In this document: piece by piece, positions 35,660 through 48,116 of the stretch | Layout of the letters: each line of letters opens with the position of its first letter | Position numbering within the stretch: the stretch's first letter is position 1 | Translations under genes and position numbers: made by a program | Notes under the pieces: generated by a model | What the model saw: the letters and a program-made list of their open reading frames with translations, nothing else | Database searches by the model: none | Told to the model about the DNA's origin: nothing | NCBI RefSeq assembly: GCF_010093535.1 | Contig: NW_022985227.1 | Span: 1 to 64,000, forward strand | Reading direction: 5' to 3' | Source of the DNA: Lindgomyces ingoldianus | Taxonomy: Eukaryota > Ascomycota > Dothideomycetes > Pleosporales > Lindgomycetaceae | Length of the DNA: 64,000 bases

Positions 35660-38600
35660 TCATGAAACATCTTCAACCATGCGCCCAATCCTGTCTACCT
35701 CCCCCTTAACCCTCTCCACTTCAACCTCCACCCTCCTCCTAAACTCCGGATCCCTCTCGCTCTCTAGCACCACATTCTCATCCCTCAGCATCTGCAAATC
35801 GGCTTCAACCAGCCCAACCTGCTGGTTTACAACCTCGTCCACCTTTTCCTGCAGCCCACTCGCAATACGCCTAAACCTTTTTTTGCAGTCATGCCGATGG
35901 TCGTTGAAGAGCGACGGGGAGCCGAATTTGCCTGTGATGAGGTTCTTGCGGCGTCGGTCGCTGCCGGAACCTAGGTATAGGTGTTAGAAGGAGTTGTGGT
36001 AATGCTTGAAAAGGAGGAGCGGGCTTACCATATTCCATGTTCGCTGCGTGATATGTGTTTTCCATGAGCTTGCCTATGAAAGCCGTTCGGATGGACGAGA
36101 AGGCATCAGTGTGGAGGGATAAAAGCTCTGAATGGAAGCTCTCACTCGCTTTCTCGATGCCATAGAGTGTGAGGTCTTTTCGATGGCCAAGTGTATTAGC
36201 AAGGGTTCGCAGCGCGGACCAGGCGTTGTTTGCTGCACCAGGTCTATTTGTACCTGCAGACAATGCAACACCAAGGGCGTTTCCAAAAGTTTGAACAACT
36301 GCACCATTGATCCTCTCGAGATGAGCCTCCAAGTCGACCGCGAAACCGTCCCAGACAGCAGACATATCACCCTTCATACCTTCCATCGCTTCTTCATTCC
36401 AGCAACGATACTCAACCTTCGTTGTTGCATGTTCCCCATAGTGGGAGCAGAAGGCTCTGTACGACGAATGATGCCACTGTGACGTAATCAGCGAACGCGT
36501 CTTCCGATTGAAACCGACGCACATACACCTTGCCAATCCAAACTTGCTTGTCTGGCGTCGGCCGTCCATTGCGGACCACTTCGTCCTGCAGCCAGTGAAT
36601 ATTGAAGTCAACTCTGTTAAGATTGTACGTACTCATGCGCAGGTGGATTTGGCTGTTGAATTCTTCGCCTAAAGTGCGCGATAGGACATTGAGTTGAGAG
36701 ACTGGAGACGTTAACTGGAAGCTCGAATCAGCAGTGCCATTTGAGCGTGATCGTACTCGCACTTCACTCCCAGCCCAAACCGATACGGGGTTAGATGCTA
36801 GCCAATAGGCTTGAGCCGAGTCTACTCGTGCGATGATAAACCTCCGTAATACCGAAGACGGTCGCAAATGCATCAAAGAGAGCGTAAGCAGCGTACCTCA
36901 TCTAATTCTCGCTGTATAGCGGACACAGTATCAAGGATCTCTTCTTTCCTCTCCGCGCTTGCATTTCCGGATCCCGCCTCGACCCACAGCTCAACAGAAC
37001 CAAGGAAAGCTGGTATCTCGTCCTTAATGAATCCTTTGGTTGCACGAAGTCGGCTCTCCGCAACGATTCCGATGCAATGGCGTCGTAGCTCTAGGATACC
37101 GCTCAACCTAAGAAAAGGCAGAGCGGCCGTAGCAGGCTTCTCGCGATTCTCCCAGTAGATTTTGTTGCTGACGCAGAATGTCTTCAGCGTTTTGGCAATT
37201 GGGTGGTTCCGATATTCCTCCCGTAAGCGGTCGGAAACTTTGTCGTTTCGCAATTTGACGATATGGCGAAGTAATTCAAATTCGTGTTTTTCCCTGGATT
37301 TCTCAGCCTTGCGACAATCCTGCTGCAATCGCATGAGTTGCTGCTCTTCTTCCCGAGTAAGGTTTGTGAGGTCTTGCTCATATTCCTCAATTTCTTCCTT
37401 GAGAGAGTTGATATCGTCTATGTCAGCGTCGATCTCCCTTTGCATATCCTCTATCATTGCTCTTTCTGATAACCAGTCATGCCTTGCCTCCCTCATTTGG
37501 ATTTCTTCCGACCTTGTGCAAATGACGTCGATCTTGGACAGGTTAGCACGACTGGCTAGTTCGAAAATCTCTTTAATGCTTTCATCCGTGATGGCTCGAT
37601 CAATTTTAGCGACGACGAATATCTGGTGGCATTGTCGGACATAACGCTCGGTAATAGCCTTGCGAGCGGAGTTGAGATCGCGGAGTCCTGGAAGGTCCGC
37701 GATGATGAGTCCTTTACTCAGAATATAGGCTCTCAAGTACACCCGCAGTTTCTGGATGAACGGCCAGCACGTTCGAGACTCTGCATTGGACAAGGAGTCA
37801 TCTGACTCCGATGTCAGTTCTCTCAACCGTGCAGAGCACCCTTCGACTGTACTGAATGATTCCTGGCCCCCTTGCTGAGGAAGCAGCTGTGATGCCCACT
37901 CGACCATCATCCCCACAGCATTTTCGAAGGGCATAGAAGAAAGAACAGTCGGCATTTGTTCGAGCCTGTCCCTAAAGCTCGCTCTAAATGTTTCCCTAGC
38001 AAGATCCGCTTTGTTTTGTAACCTTCTATCATTGTCGTTTTCGTCGTCCTCGTTTCCACCACTTGAATTTCTCGGGAGCGATTGATAATCCCGATAAGCT
38101 CTTAGCAGTTCCTCGAATTGTTTCTTCAGCTCATCCAATGGGAAGTAGTCGACGTGAATGATAAAATCATCTCTATCATGGAAGAGATATTCCGTAACGG
38201 CACATGTACAAGCAGTGCCGCTACTGCTCTAATCATCCTATGGTTAGCTAGAAGGTGTTGACAACTGCATGACGATCACTTACCGCTCTGGCCAATTCCA
38301 TCTTGTCAAGTAAGGAATTAATCAGACTACTCTTTCCTACACCTGAATCACCAACAAGGCCAACAATCCGCGACGATGGTAGCTGAAAACCATTTAGTTT
38401 TGTGGCTTGTCGATGAAGGCTTTCAATACTTGATCCATTTTCTCGGTGCAAATTCGAACTGGAAAGAACGCTGGCCATTCTTGACGTCAAGGTTCTTGCA
38501 TTGGCAAGGGCCTCTTGAACTTCTGGCATGTAGAATAAGGTCTGTGGCGGGTCTTCATTTTCGATTTGATGGCTATTCCTATTGATCCCGGATCCGGAGC

Positions 38601-39405
38601 GGCGACGGCGTGATGGAGACGGTGAGCGGCTCTCGCGCAGCCCCGAGGTGCCTGGAGAATCTGCTTGAAGAGATTCTATGTGCAGAGCCGTGATGCCACC
38701 GACAAGGCTGTCAGTCCTTCTGGCTCGAGGTTGGCTCGATTCATTCAGAGGCGCTGGCAGAGTGACATGGATTGAAGGCGTAGGCGTACCTTGCTGAGAG
38801 GAGGAGCTTCCTGGTGTTTGAGGCGACGTGAGTCTCAAGTTATGAAGGTCACCAATTTGTTGTAGAACGGCATCCTGATCCGGGGCCTGTCGAGTTGAAC
38901 CCGCGTGCGTTGAAGTCGATGGTGTATACAAGGTTGTGCTCGGAGTACTTTGGCTACTGCTTGCCGATGAGACATATCTCTCCACCGATGGTAAAGGCCT
39001 GTCTGGATCATGGTCATCACGGAACGTGAAAGTTGGCGTCGATGCACGCTCTTCGCCGAACATAAATGGTGTCGGTGATGGTGTGAAGCGGGGTGTTCCT
39101 GATGTCGTACTACTCGGGGCCGGGGTCACTTGATTGGATCTAGGCTGGCCGCTAGATATAAAAGATGGTGTGGATGCACGTTCTTCGCTCAACGTGAACG
39201 GCGTTGATGACGGTGTAGAGCGAGATGTTCCTGACGTCGTAATACCCGGGGCAGGAGTCGCTCGATTGGACACAGTCTGACCTTCGAAAGTGAAGGATGG
39301 GCTGGATGCACGCTGCTCTCCGAAAGTAAATGTTGTGGATGACGGCGTGAAAACAGGAGGGCTAGAAGTCGAGCTCACTGACGCATTGGGCGTTTGATTC
39401 GACAT
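35660..39405 (-). CDS. Dynamin-like large GTPase, SLIP-GC type, with N-terminal Ser/Thr/Pro-rich repeats
   Basis: Exons I can support (minus strand): 39,405-38,284, 38,228-36,897, a region 36,896-36,529 whose first splice I cannot place, 36,476-36,029 and 35,970-35,660. The introns at 38,283-38,229 (55 bp), 36,528-36,477 (52 bp) and 36,028-35,971 (58 bp) keep frame. Residues 1-150 hold three ~45-residue repeats (FTFGEQRASSPSF, FTLSEERASTPSF, FMFGEERASTPTF); the next 170 are also Ser/Pro/Arg-rich, so probably disordered. G domain: P-loop GDSGVGKS at residues 352-359, switch threonines in ACTCAVTEY just after intron 1, DLPG at about 552-555, and CTRSEE where TKxD is expected. A coiled coil of about 85 residues follows (EDMQREIDADIDDINSL...). 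The C terminus has YRAFCSHYGEH and WNEE blocks typical of fungal SLIP-GC-like proteins, plus a second charged helix. Human SLIP-GC is a nuclear GTPase; function in fungi is unknown. Between 36,897 and about 36,720 frame is lost, so either two introns or a frameshift. Confidence 0.8.
39050..39390 (-). repeat. Three tandem coding repeats in the GTPase N terminus
   Basis: Each unit is about 135-140 bp and encodes an F-[TM]-[FL]-[GS]-E-[EQ]-RAS-[ST]-P core followed by a T-P-A-P and a TTSGTxRxTPS linker. The copies are still alike at DNA level, so the array could change copy number without breaking frame. Confidence 0.7.
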
Positions 39406-42400
39406 TGTGGGGATTGCGGAAGGTGAACTATGTTCTGGATGCAGATACTACGCCAGGGGTTTAGCGCAGTCAAATGAATGTTGATTTCAGGAGTACTTAC
39501 CCTTGTCACCATGGCTTCTAGAGCCGCGAAGAGAGTCGTGGGTGACGGCGTATAAATATATTCCAAACCGAAGAGAAATCCGATTCATGTTGCACGAGAC
39601 ATAGAAAACATCGATAAGCGCCCTCGAGTTTATTAGCGGTGTTTCTGCAGGAATGCGGCACAGGTTACAGAGTCAGCCAATCAACGATGCGCCCCACACA
39701 TCTAACGCCGAAAAATCAGGACATTCCCCGAGGGGAGAACAGGGTCTGAAACAGATGTTCCCAGTATACGGCGTTAAAAGACAATGACAGGCGCTGGGTC
39801 GACTTCCTGATCAGCTTGTGGATTGACTGAGAGCAAAGCTGAGGGCGTTCCGGATATGATAGCTAGCTCTATTAACTTGATTAATCTCCGAGATGAATAG
39901 CTAACCATGAGCCTTCTTGCTCTAGGCTTCTGCAGTAGATCATTTTGCTGTCGCATGTTGGTTTGAGGCGGGTCTGAACTTTGTAGCTGGTTGGCCCCAT
40001 TCTGAGGCAAGAATGGCGGACCGGAGGATAGGAATGCTTGATGAGGGAGGTGTTTCATCCTCATTTGCCGCTGGGCATTATGCCATTCGTCTGGAAATCG
40101 CGGTACAAGTCAACGAGCTATCATAATGTGTGATGAATACCGATGAAGATGAATGTGGAAATACTATGCTAGTCTATGGTAAGCTAGCGCGTATTTCTTC
40201 CTTGCGAGGCCATCGCTTAACGAATTTCCGCAGTTCATTTTACTGAACATCGCGGTTCATGGCAAAATCCTGGCTCAACTCTGGCATAGAGAATCTACTT
40301 GGCCTTGTCTTTCCATTCTTCCATTTTTTGCTATTACCACACTCGCCCCTTCACATTCAACCATTTTCATAAGTGATAGTTCTTGTTCTTTATAGATTTC
40401 TCCCGCTTCTTTAACTATCGTTCGCATCGACCTTCTAAGCGCATTGTCAGTCTCCCTTCATCGCTCTGACACTACTACCGCGATCAGCAATAAGTAAAAC
40501 AGAAGCCTATCGACCCTTTCTCAAGATGTTAACACTTCCAGTCCCACTACAGTATTCGGTCGGAGAGGAGCAAAGATAAGAGAGTCAAACTTGTTGTAAT
40601 GTCTTCTAACGAATGCGGGCTTTTATGATTACAGCTGTCACCTTGTCATCGCACTTCAAGCTTTTTCGGTCTGTTATCTTCTATAATCTAGCAGCGGCGT
40701 CAACAGACATGTTATCAAGCAAGTCATGTTCATTGTCGGAGAAAAGCGCTGTACCTATTGAGGACGCATTCAACCAACACAGGAAGGTCACCAACCCAAA
40801 TAGGTAGTCAATCAAGTCAGGTTGGATCTTAAAAAAGCCAAAAACTTGCTTGTTAACAAGTCTGGGCGTCAAAACCTCCTTCAGCGGTCTCTCAAGGTTC
40901 AGCCTAGCTACCAACATCGAGGACTTCAATTTGAGGTGTGCCGTAACCCTCGCCGCTGCCGCTCTCGACAATAAATTGAATGTTGTTATCTAGAGGAAGG
41001 TTCATAACGTAGTTGTGGAATCGACACTCACGACTGTAGCCACCCCATCGACCACTGCCCCTTTCTAGTAAGCAGCCTGACGGTCAACATTGGCAATTTT
41101 GCAGATACGCCCGACGTGACGAGCGATTCAGACCCCATACTCGAGTGAATTGAAGAATAATCTGAAGGCTCACCATTCGGACTTCTTAAATATATTTTTG
41201 GGGCAAAATACGAGACTTCAAGAGATGATGCTGCCTGTATGTCAGAACTGCAAAGATCCTGCGGATCCCGGAAGAGCCCGCTGCCTTTGAGGACTTAGGT
41301 TTAATTGCACCGGGTTCAAGATTGTTATGGAGATCTCCGGTGGATCTGTCAGTCGGTTCCTGCGGATGCATCTTGGCTTGTCTAGGCTAAGCATTGTTAG
41401 CTCTGAGAAGTTCGAGTGTTTGAGCGGTAATTGGCGCCTAAATTGGCACAAAGATCAGTAGCCTTACTCCCACTCAATGGAACGATTATAACCAGATTCA
41501 GCGCTACCATTTTCAACGATAAAACGTATGTCTGTTCTTAAGGTATTGCCTCTTGATATGGGGTATTTCAACAGGTTTGTGGCTTCGAAGTCCAACATTG
41601 GCGTGACGAACCATCAGAGCTGACTGCTACAGATCAATGGTGATCCCGGCGTAGTAAGACGGTACTACTCCAGGAGATAGCATCTTCGTCACCGACACTA
41701 GGCAAAACCATATCATGTACAAATAAATGCGCAGTGGATCGCCTCTGACTAGGGACAACGAGGAACTGCTAGATGATTGATAACCCAATGCTCTTGAATG
41801 ACCAATCACCCGGAGCCTCCCCTATTAGAATGCGACTAACTAACCCCGATCTTAGCGCTATTCAGCTGCCAGGACTATGATAAGACTAGATCGACGTCTA
41901 GATTAGGATAGCCTGATACACTATTCGCCCCGGTTGCGTCCGGCTGCCCAATCAGGTTAGTTGTCCGACCGGGTCCGCACTACGATCGTCTAAGTGGCGA
42001 CTGTGGGAACTATCGCAGGGCTGGTTATGGAGCTGATGGATGATAGAGGAGGGCGTATAGAGGCGCGAGCTGTCAATTAGGTGGCGAGAGCCAAACTTGC
42101 TCGATTGAGTTTAGATGTAAAGTCGAGAAAGCGAGAGAGAGCTCTGAGGCAACGAGATAGTAGATTAAATGGCGCTAGTCCTAACAAGGCAGGCACTAGT
42201 CCCCAATAAGAAACGAGTTCCCTGATGCGGGTCACGTGAACTGGTGAAGGATGTGCCAGGGGTGTTGTACTCGGAGCATATCCGAGGTAAACCGGACTGT
42301 AATTACAAGGCGAGAAGGGACAAGTTTTTCAAAGCCGAGTGAAAATGGGTGGTGAATGGTGAACGTGGAGCGTGAAAGGTGAACGTGAAGCGTGGATAGA

Positions 42401-42638
42401 GAAGGGCGAGGATGAAGATGGAGATGAAGCGCAACACTAGAGGATGTTAGAACAGTACCGCTGAGACTGCAAACAATGTCTTTGAAAGAAGAACGCCTGC
42501 GGATTGACCTGTGAGCGAATTGCTGGCATCCAGCAGCGAATAAAAATATTCAAGAGTTTAATAGTCAAGTTAGATAATGACGCAAAACGCTCGCCTTCGA
42601 GACACACTCGCACGTCAAAATAATACATTCGTCGCTTA
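39406..42638. other. Gene-poor 3.2 kb of normal composition
   Basis: No gene I can support. A minus-strand open stretch at 40,971-40,681 (96 residues) and one at 41,451-41,186 have no recognisable domain. A short imperfect direct repeat (GTGAACGTGGAGCGTG / GTGAACGTGAAGCGTG) lies near 42,360-42,395 in a purine-rich tract. The region presumably includes the GTPase promoter and the 3' end of the DUF6536 gene. Confidence 0.4.
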
Positions 42639-45088
42639 CTACAAGTACGACCTTCCGCTGACTGGTACGTCGACCGCAGAGCTCGCAAAACTACAATGGC
42701 CTATCACCTGCGCCCCATCTTCACGATCAAGTGTAGTCACCGCTCCCCACTTCAATGGCTCGGTTTCATCATTGCCATCCTTTGGCGGATGACACGCAGC
42801 AGCGATCCCAACACTATGACTTCCAACTAAAGGCATGCCAGAGCCTTCTAGCCTCCTCCATCCGACACCAATTGCAAAGAAAATAACCAGCACGCCGACA
42901 ATTAAGGTGCATATTATTGCAAGTGGCGAGTACCCGCAAGTTGACACCGACTCGGCTTCGTCCGCCTCCCCCCGCGAGTTCCACGTGTCAATGCTGGCGA
43001 GGAAGATACTCTGAGATAGAAGCCAGTGCAGCGTTGCGGATATTGCCATGAGGGGAAGACCGAGTCGGTATGGCAGCTGAAGGAAGTATGTAGCACGCTG
43101 GGCACCGGTGCGGTCGTGCGAGACTCGTAGTGCCTTGCGGTGGGCTGAGTAGCTCGCCCACTCTGCAGCTAACTGCATACGAGTCAGGAGGTTATTGAGA
43201 GTGAGATAGAGACCGGATAGGATGAGCTGGGGTGTGTTGGCCACGAGTACGTTGGATATAATCCCCCGAGTCCCTGTTTTCGGCACTTTCCACCCGTCTC
43301 CGGCAATTACAGTGTTGGTTGTGGCAGTGCCAAAGCCGAGACTGGCAATAGCAGAGAAAGAGCCCTGGCCGTAGGTTTTAAGTTTAGTGACGCCGTAGAT
43401 GACAAGAAATAAGGCCAGGAGGAGGGACGCGCAATAGCTGATGAAAAAAGTTAGCATGAAATGGGGATGGAGAGGTCTTGGACATACAGGAGCAGGAAGC
43501 CGGCCCAACTCATACCCCCCGCTACTTTCCAGCGGCGTTGAGCCTTCGGTTCAAATTGTTTTGGCGCTGCAGACCACCCAGAACGTCGGATATTCCGCCA
43601 CTGCTTTCGAACATCCTCTTTGGTCCAGAGACAGCATCCTTTTGTGGATCGATCCGGTGTACGCAGGAATGAAGACACCGCATCACCGATGGTAATAAGG
43701 GGCTGATCAGTCAACAAGAAGCAGACTGCCACGATGCAGACCGTTTTCCCGAGGTTGGCAAGAATGACGACGATTCCAATGGCGAGGGTAAAGTTGACGC
43801 TACACACTTCTTCAACTTTCTGGCTCATACAACCGGACACCTTGTAACCGTTCACAGTCCAATTTCCTTCAGCAGCCTTAGAAATAGCTTGTGCCTTGTT
43901 GCAACCGGTGGATTCTCCTGCCCAATGGTCGCATATCCAGCCATACGGGTCGCGGTAATTGTATAATGGTTGAGCTGTATCATGGCTGTATGTTACCCAG
44001 TACAGGGAGGAGTTGCTGGTGACGTTGTAGCTGTAGGTACTATTTGGAACCCTTGTATCGTTATACAAATGTTCCGAAATCAGGACCACATTACTACGAT
44101 CAGTCATGTATGAGTTTGCATATGCATCAATGCACGCTGTGAGATCCATTCTTTCGAACTGCGAACCATCGTCGTGCATGATACTAGACTGGATCTTTGC
44201 AGGGTCAGATCGGTAGATGACGGTCTCGTTGGAGGGTACCATATATGTGGTGAATGTTCCATTGGCCGGCTTGGACGTGAAGTTATATCTTACTTCATCC
44301 ATCATGCGATAGGTACCGCCGGCGGGAAGATTGTATGAATCATACCAGGCTCCAGTTAGCCAGTCCTCGGAAGCAAAGTAGATGTCGTAATCGCGATTGA
44401 CAAGTGTTGCGTAGAACATGGAATTGAATCTCACAAGCGAGTCAGCGGTGTTTAATTAGATAGAGATAGGTAACTTACAAGAGATGGAGCGGCAAAGACG
44501 AAAGACCAAGAACCAGCCATAACCAGCGCTTAAGTGGGGGAATGTATCTCAAATTCCTCAGGCTCTGGACCCCAACATCAAGCCAGCGTCCCCCTCGATG
44601 GGCAATTTCTATGTCCCTCCTAGTCGGCGCGCAGAGACATTGCATGCAATAATTGCTCGCACCTAGGAGAAGAGTGCTTAGAAGGTTGATGATGACGTGT
44701 ATGCCTATGTTAAGCTGCTTCGCCATTTTGCAGTTCCCATGGTAAATGTGTCCATCGTTAGCCGAACTCCGCAATGATCCCCAGATGGTTAGGGAAATGT
44801 TCAGCAGGAGAACGCAAACTGACATGACCGCACCGAGAGACGCACCGAAGCGCCATCCATCACGTAGCTCTGCTGCATGGATAGGTTTCCATGAGGGTGC
44901 TGCTGGTAAAGGCTTTGAAGTCCATCTGTCCTTACTGTCATCCCCCAGCGACGAATGGAAATTAGCCAGCTCTATATTTGAGTTTGAATCAAGTAGGGTA
45001 TATTCGGTGCTTTGGCGCTTGTTAGATGTCTCCTATCTGGAAGGCACCAGATGGAGGTGGAAGCTTACTCGTAGGCTGCATCGCGCAT
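42639..45088 (-). CDS. DUF6536-family multipass membrane protein
   Basis: Four exons on the minus strand: 45,088-45,069 (20 nt, MRDAAY plus two bases), 45,009-44,479, 44,429-43,488 and 43,437-42,639, giving 763 codons. Introns are 59, 49 and 50 bp, with GTAAGC/GTAAGT/GTATGT donors and CTAAC, CTGAC and GCTAAC branch sites; all phases agree, which supports the tiny first exon. After a ~60-residue hydrophilic start comes the family hallmark region: GWRFGASLGAV, a membrane segment (VCVLLLNISLTIWG), an N-terminal Cys-containing stretch, a second membrane segment with NLLSTLLLGASNYCMQCL, then RRWLDVGV-like and LSSLPLHLLFNS blocks. A large presumably extracytoplasmic loop of about 200 residues with many N-x-S/T sites and Cys follows, then more membrane segments in exons 3 and 4 (FTLAIGIVVILANL, CASLLLALFLVIYGV, LAIICTLIVGVLVIFFAIGV). 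The molecular function of DUF6536 proteins is not known. Confidence 0.87.
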
Positions 45089-47180
45089 TGCTAATCTGCA
45101 CACGAATTAATAAATGGTAGCAATGCGCATCCGGCTCGACGGGTTGTGCTGGCGGCTAGGATGAGATGGAGAGCAGTCTTCGTTCACAGAAAGTGGCATT
45201 TTCAGATAATTTCAATGGAACCTGAAACGAGGCTGTGTTGCCCGCCTTACTCTGGGGGCCCCACTTTTGTCGTATTTTTTTTGGGAGAATTCTTGGCAAC
45301 GGGGTGTTTTATGCGAGCCCTCCGAGCGGCTGGAGAGATGATCTGCAGGGCGGAATTGCTTGGCAAAACATGCTCGTGTACAAGATGCTTTATTCTCCGT
45401 TGAACAAGGGAGGGTGCCAAAACCCGGCGCTAGGTGACCGGAGAGCGGACGCCGTTAATCTCACTTTTCGGGAAGGGAGGATATAATGTATGTCGTAATT
45501 TCATTGCTGACATCTGCTGACATGATCTGAATCCTTATCGATAAGGAGATAACATCGACCATTCCGTCGTTTCCGAGGATTCGTCGCAATAATTCGAGCG
45601 AAACGATCGGGAAGCTTGCCCCAAGCAGGTTCGCGCTGAGGGCTCCAATAGCTAACGTGTGGTCTCGTTTTAAGGTGCGATGGGCAACTATTCCCCATGC
45701 AACAATCATCCGTATATTTCGATGCCACCGTTAGGATTTTGAATTTTCTTTTCTAAAGCTTAACTCCTGCACGGGCCACTATTGGCTCCCAACATCATGG
45801 AGCCCCAGACCTAAACCCCAGACATGGGGTGACACGGTAACACGAGCAGGATGAATGGCGACCCGACCCAGCTTAATAATTGAACATAATCATGTAAGGC
45901 TGCATACTTTTCGCTCAGCCTTGCAGCGACACCTTATTTTGGTTCAGTTGGCAGTTTGTCTCGTGGGCCCGCTGCACAGCCCCAAGCAGAGAGTCAAAGC
46001 CTTGCATGCACCCGCAGAGCCGGGAGCGACTCAGCACCACGCTAATCGTTAGTTGCTTAACCTAATTCTGCTCGATAATCGTGAATCAATGTACTTGGCT
46101 TCGAGACTATAAGATACCAAATATTTCATGCAGCCTTGAGACGACACCTAAATATCATGAATCCCCTGGAATTCATCCGACATGAAGGGCCAATATATGT
46201 CGCGACGACTTCCATCCTAAATTGCAAGTGCCCGTGCTCGCCCGAGGTCGTCGAAACCTACTCGAGTCGTTCGTTGTATTTAAGTAGCGAAACCAATTTC
46301 CCTTCGTGTTTCCACTCGTTGCACGCTATCATCTGCCAGTGCTTCATAAGACCAGCAGCCGCTCTCGAGCAACATCAGTTCCGAACTCGAATGGCTCATA
46401 TACCACCAGGCATAGAGATGGTTCGTCAACCGAATAAGCTTTCCCCAACATTGGCACTAATGCAGCAATGCTTCGGCCACGGCTCCATTTTAACCTCAAG
46501 TCCTCAAATCCCAGGATGTTATTAAGGACGCTTCGATATACAGATGTAGAAGAGTAACGTACGAAATTCATCATTGCTATCTTTCCGACCAATAAAAATA
46601 TCGGGAACTTTCGTATCAATCACGCCAGAAATTATGCCGGCAATTACACCGGTACACTATATAGTCGCTCTACTGCATCATGTTCGAGATTCTGATACAC
46701 GCACTCGCTAGAGGAGCAGAGGAGGAAGGGAAAATTGGCAGTGGAAGCGTTTGAAAAGGCATCGAAGCAAGACAGAGGCGGGGAGGCTTATTATGCGGAT
46801 CCAGAGCATCGAGCAACGCCGAAACGCTGCGTAGTCGCTCCGTCTTCTTTACAGTTCAATTGTGCCCCTATTCCCGTTACTTCTCGCAGGGGTATTCATC
46901 AAATCTACGTCTGCTCCGGCCCTAGCTTAGGCGTTGTTGTACAATTCCGTTCCGGCTTGTGCATGGGGGGAGTATTTGCTTGTCAAACTATATAGAGTTG
47001 CTAACGATTAGTAGTGGAATCTATTTAAGCTTAATTGATTCAATTCTCGCCGTAGAATTTTACTCTTTATTATCCTTCTCTCTTACTAGACTTCTAACTA
47101 GATTGTACAAAGGACTATACACTCTCTCCCTTACCTCCTCTTTCTCTCTAAGACCCTTTATTACTGTTAGAAAACACCTA
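45089..47180. other. Intergenic, no gene supported
   Basis: Composition is that of the gene island. Open stretches on both strands near 46,136-46,619 overlap each other and have no domain I recognise. The region upstream of 45,088 should hold the DUF6536 promoter. Composition becomes AT-rich from about 46,990. Confidence 0.4.
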
Positions 47181-47398
47181 GTGCAAGGACGGAGCTCTGT
47201 ACCACTGCGCCAATACAACGAAAAGGTGCGAATAATCAACCAACAGTTAACCTACGTACAGAATAGTATATGTAAGGCCGAGATGGCGCTTACGTGCGAC
47301 AGGTATATATACTATTCTGCACCCGAAAATCAACGTTGGTTGATTATTCGTACCTTTTGGTTGTATTGGCGGAGTGGTGCGGAGCCCCGTCCTTACAG
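47181..47398. mobile_element. MITE with ~63-bp terminal inverted repeats
   Basis: 218 bp flanked by TA on both sides (47,179-47,180 and 47,399-47,400), suggesting a Tc1/mariner-type MITE. The arms agree over about 63 bp (GCAAGGACGG... / complement ...CCGTCCTTAC; both contain CGCCAATACAAC and CGAATAATCAACCAAC). A second inner inverted pair (CAGAATAGTATAT / ATATACTATTCTG) extends the fold. It is not RIP-mutated and has no coding capacity. Confidence 0.78.
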
Positions 47399-47622
47399 TA
47401 TATATTCCTGTTGCACATAAGTGCTGTCTTAGCCCTATACCTAGTAATAAAAGGTTAATATACACTATAAGTAAGTTGTGTACACACCTAAGTTGTTTAC
47501 TTTTGCTAAGACCTTACTACACTACTTTTTTTATACTAATGCATTTCTAACACTACTTAGACATGCTAAAAGAATATTAGACATAGCTTATGCTTGAAGC
47601 TTTTAAATAAAATATTACACTT

Positions 47623-47735
47623 TGTAACAATTCTCATAAATCGTTCTATCTCGGGTTGCCCGGAACCGATCCGGAAGGTCCTAGTATCGGCCCCGACCCT
47701 GACCTTGCCCCGACCCTGCACTGCCCCCTGCCCTA
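47623..47735 (+). repeat. Partial LTR of the TGTAAC...GTTACA family
   Basis: Starts TGTAACAATTCTCATAAATC and resembles the first ~110 bp of the solo LTR at 47,828, then stops inside the C-rich tract. No 3' end and no clear target duplication. Confidence 0.65.
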
Positions 47736-47827
47736 AGTAGTGCTATTAGAAGTGCATTAGTGTAAGAAAAGTAGTTCAGTGTAGTCTTAGTAAAGTCAGC
47801 AACTTAAGTGTGTAAGTAACTCACCTA

Positions 47828-48116
47828 TGTAACGATTCTCATGAATCGTTCCATCTCGGGCGTCCCGGAACCTCCGGAAGGCCCCCGTATCGGCCCCGAC
47901 CCCGACCTGGCCCCGACCCCTGCTGTTACCCCTATTCCCTCATGTATTTAGTCGCACCTCGCCCCCGTAGCTAGCTTGGTAGTTTTCTGATATCCTTTCG
48001 TACAAGGCCTATAGGTGTCAATGGCATTCCCAGGTTCCGAGTCCCCACGCACTCCCATATGCCTCTGAGTGGATTCCCACCGCATTCGGACCCATTGTCT
48101 TGCCTGTGCCGTTACA
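47828..48116 (+). repeat. Intact solo LTR, unmutated
   Basis: 289 bp from TGTAACGATTCT to GCCGTTACA, flanked by the 5-bp duplication ACCTA (47,823-47,827 and 48,117-48,121). Nearly free of RIP changes, so it is the best reference for the family whose mutated copies are at 19,798/29,489 and 49,278-50,855. It starts with a perfect small hairpin, ACGATTC-TCAT-GAATCGT. Confidence 0.88.

Noticed and set aside
36132..37644. Plus-strand ORFs of up to 160 codons opposite the GTPase gene
   Set aside because: Antisense shadows of exon 2 and exon 4; Ser-rich composition typical of reverse-strand reading.
40681..40971. 96-codon minus-strand ORF between the GTPase and DUF6536 genes
   Set aside because: No known motif, no neighbouring exon-like sequence; cannot be supported as a gene.
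46136..46619. ORFs of 91 and 129 codons on opposite strands near the right end of the gene island
   Set aside because: They overlap antisense to each other, have no recognisable domain and no supporting splice or start context.
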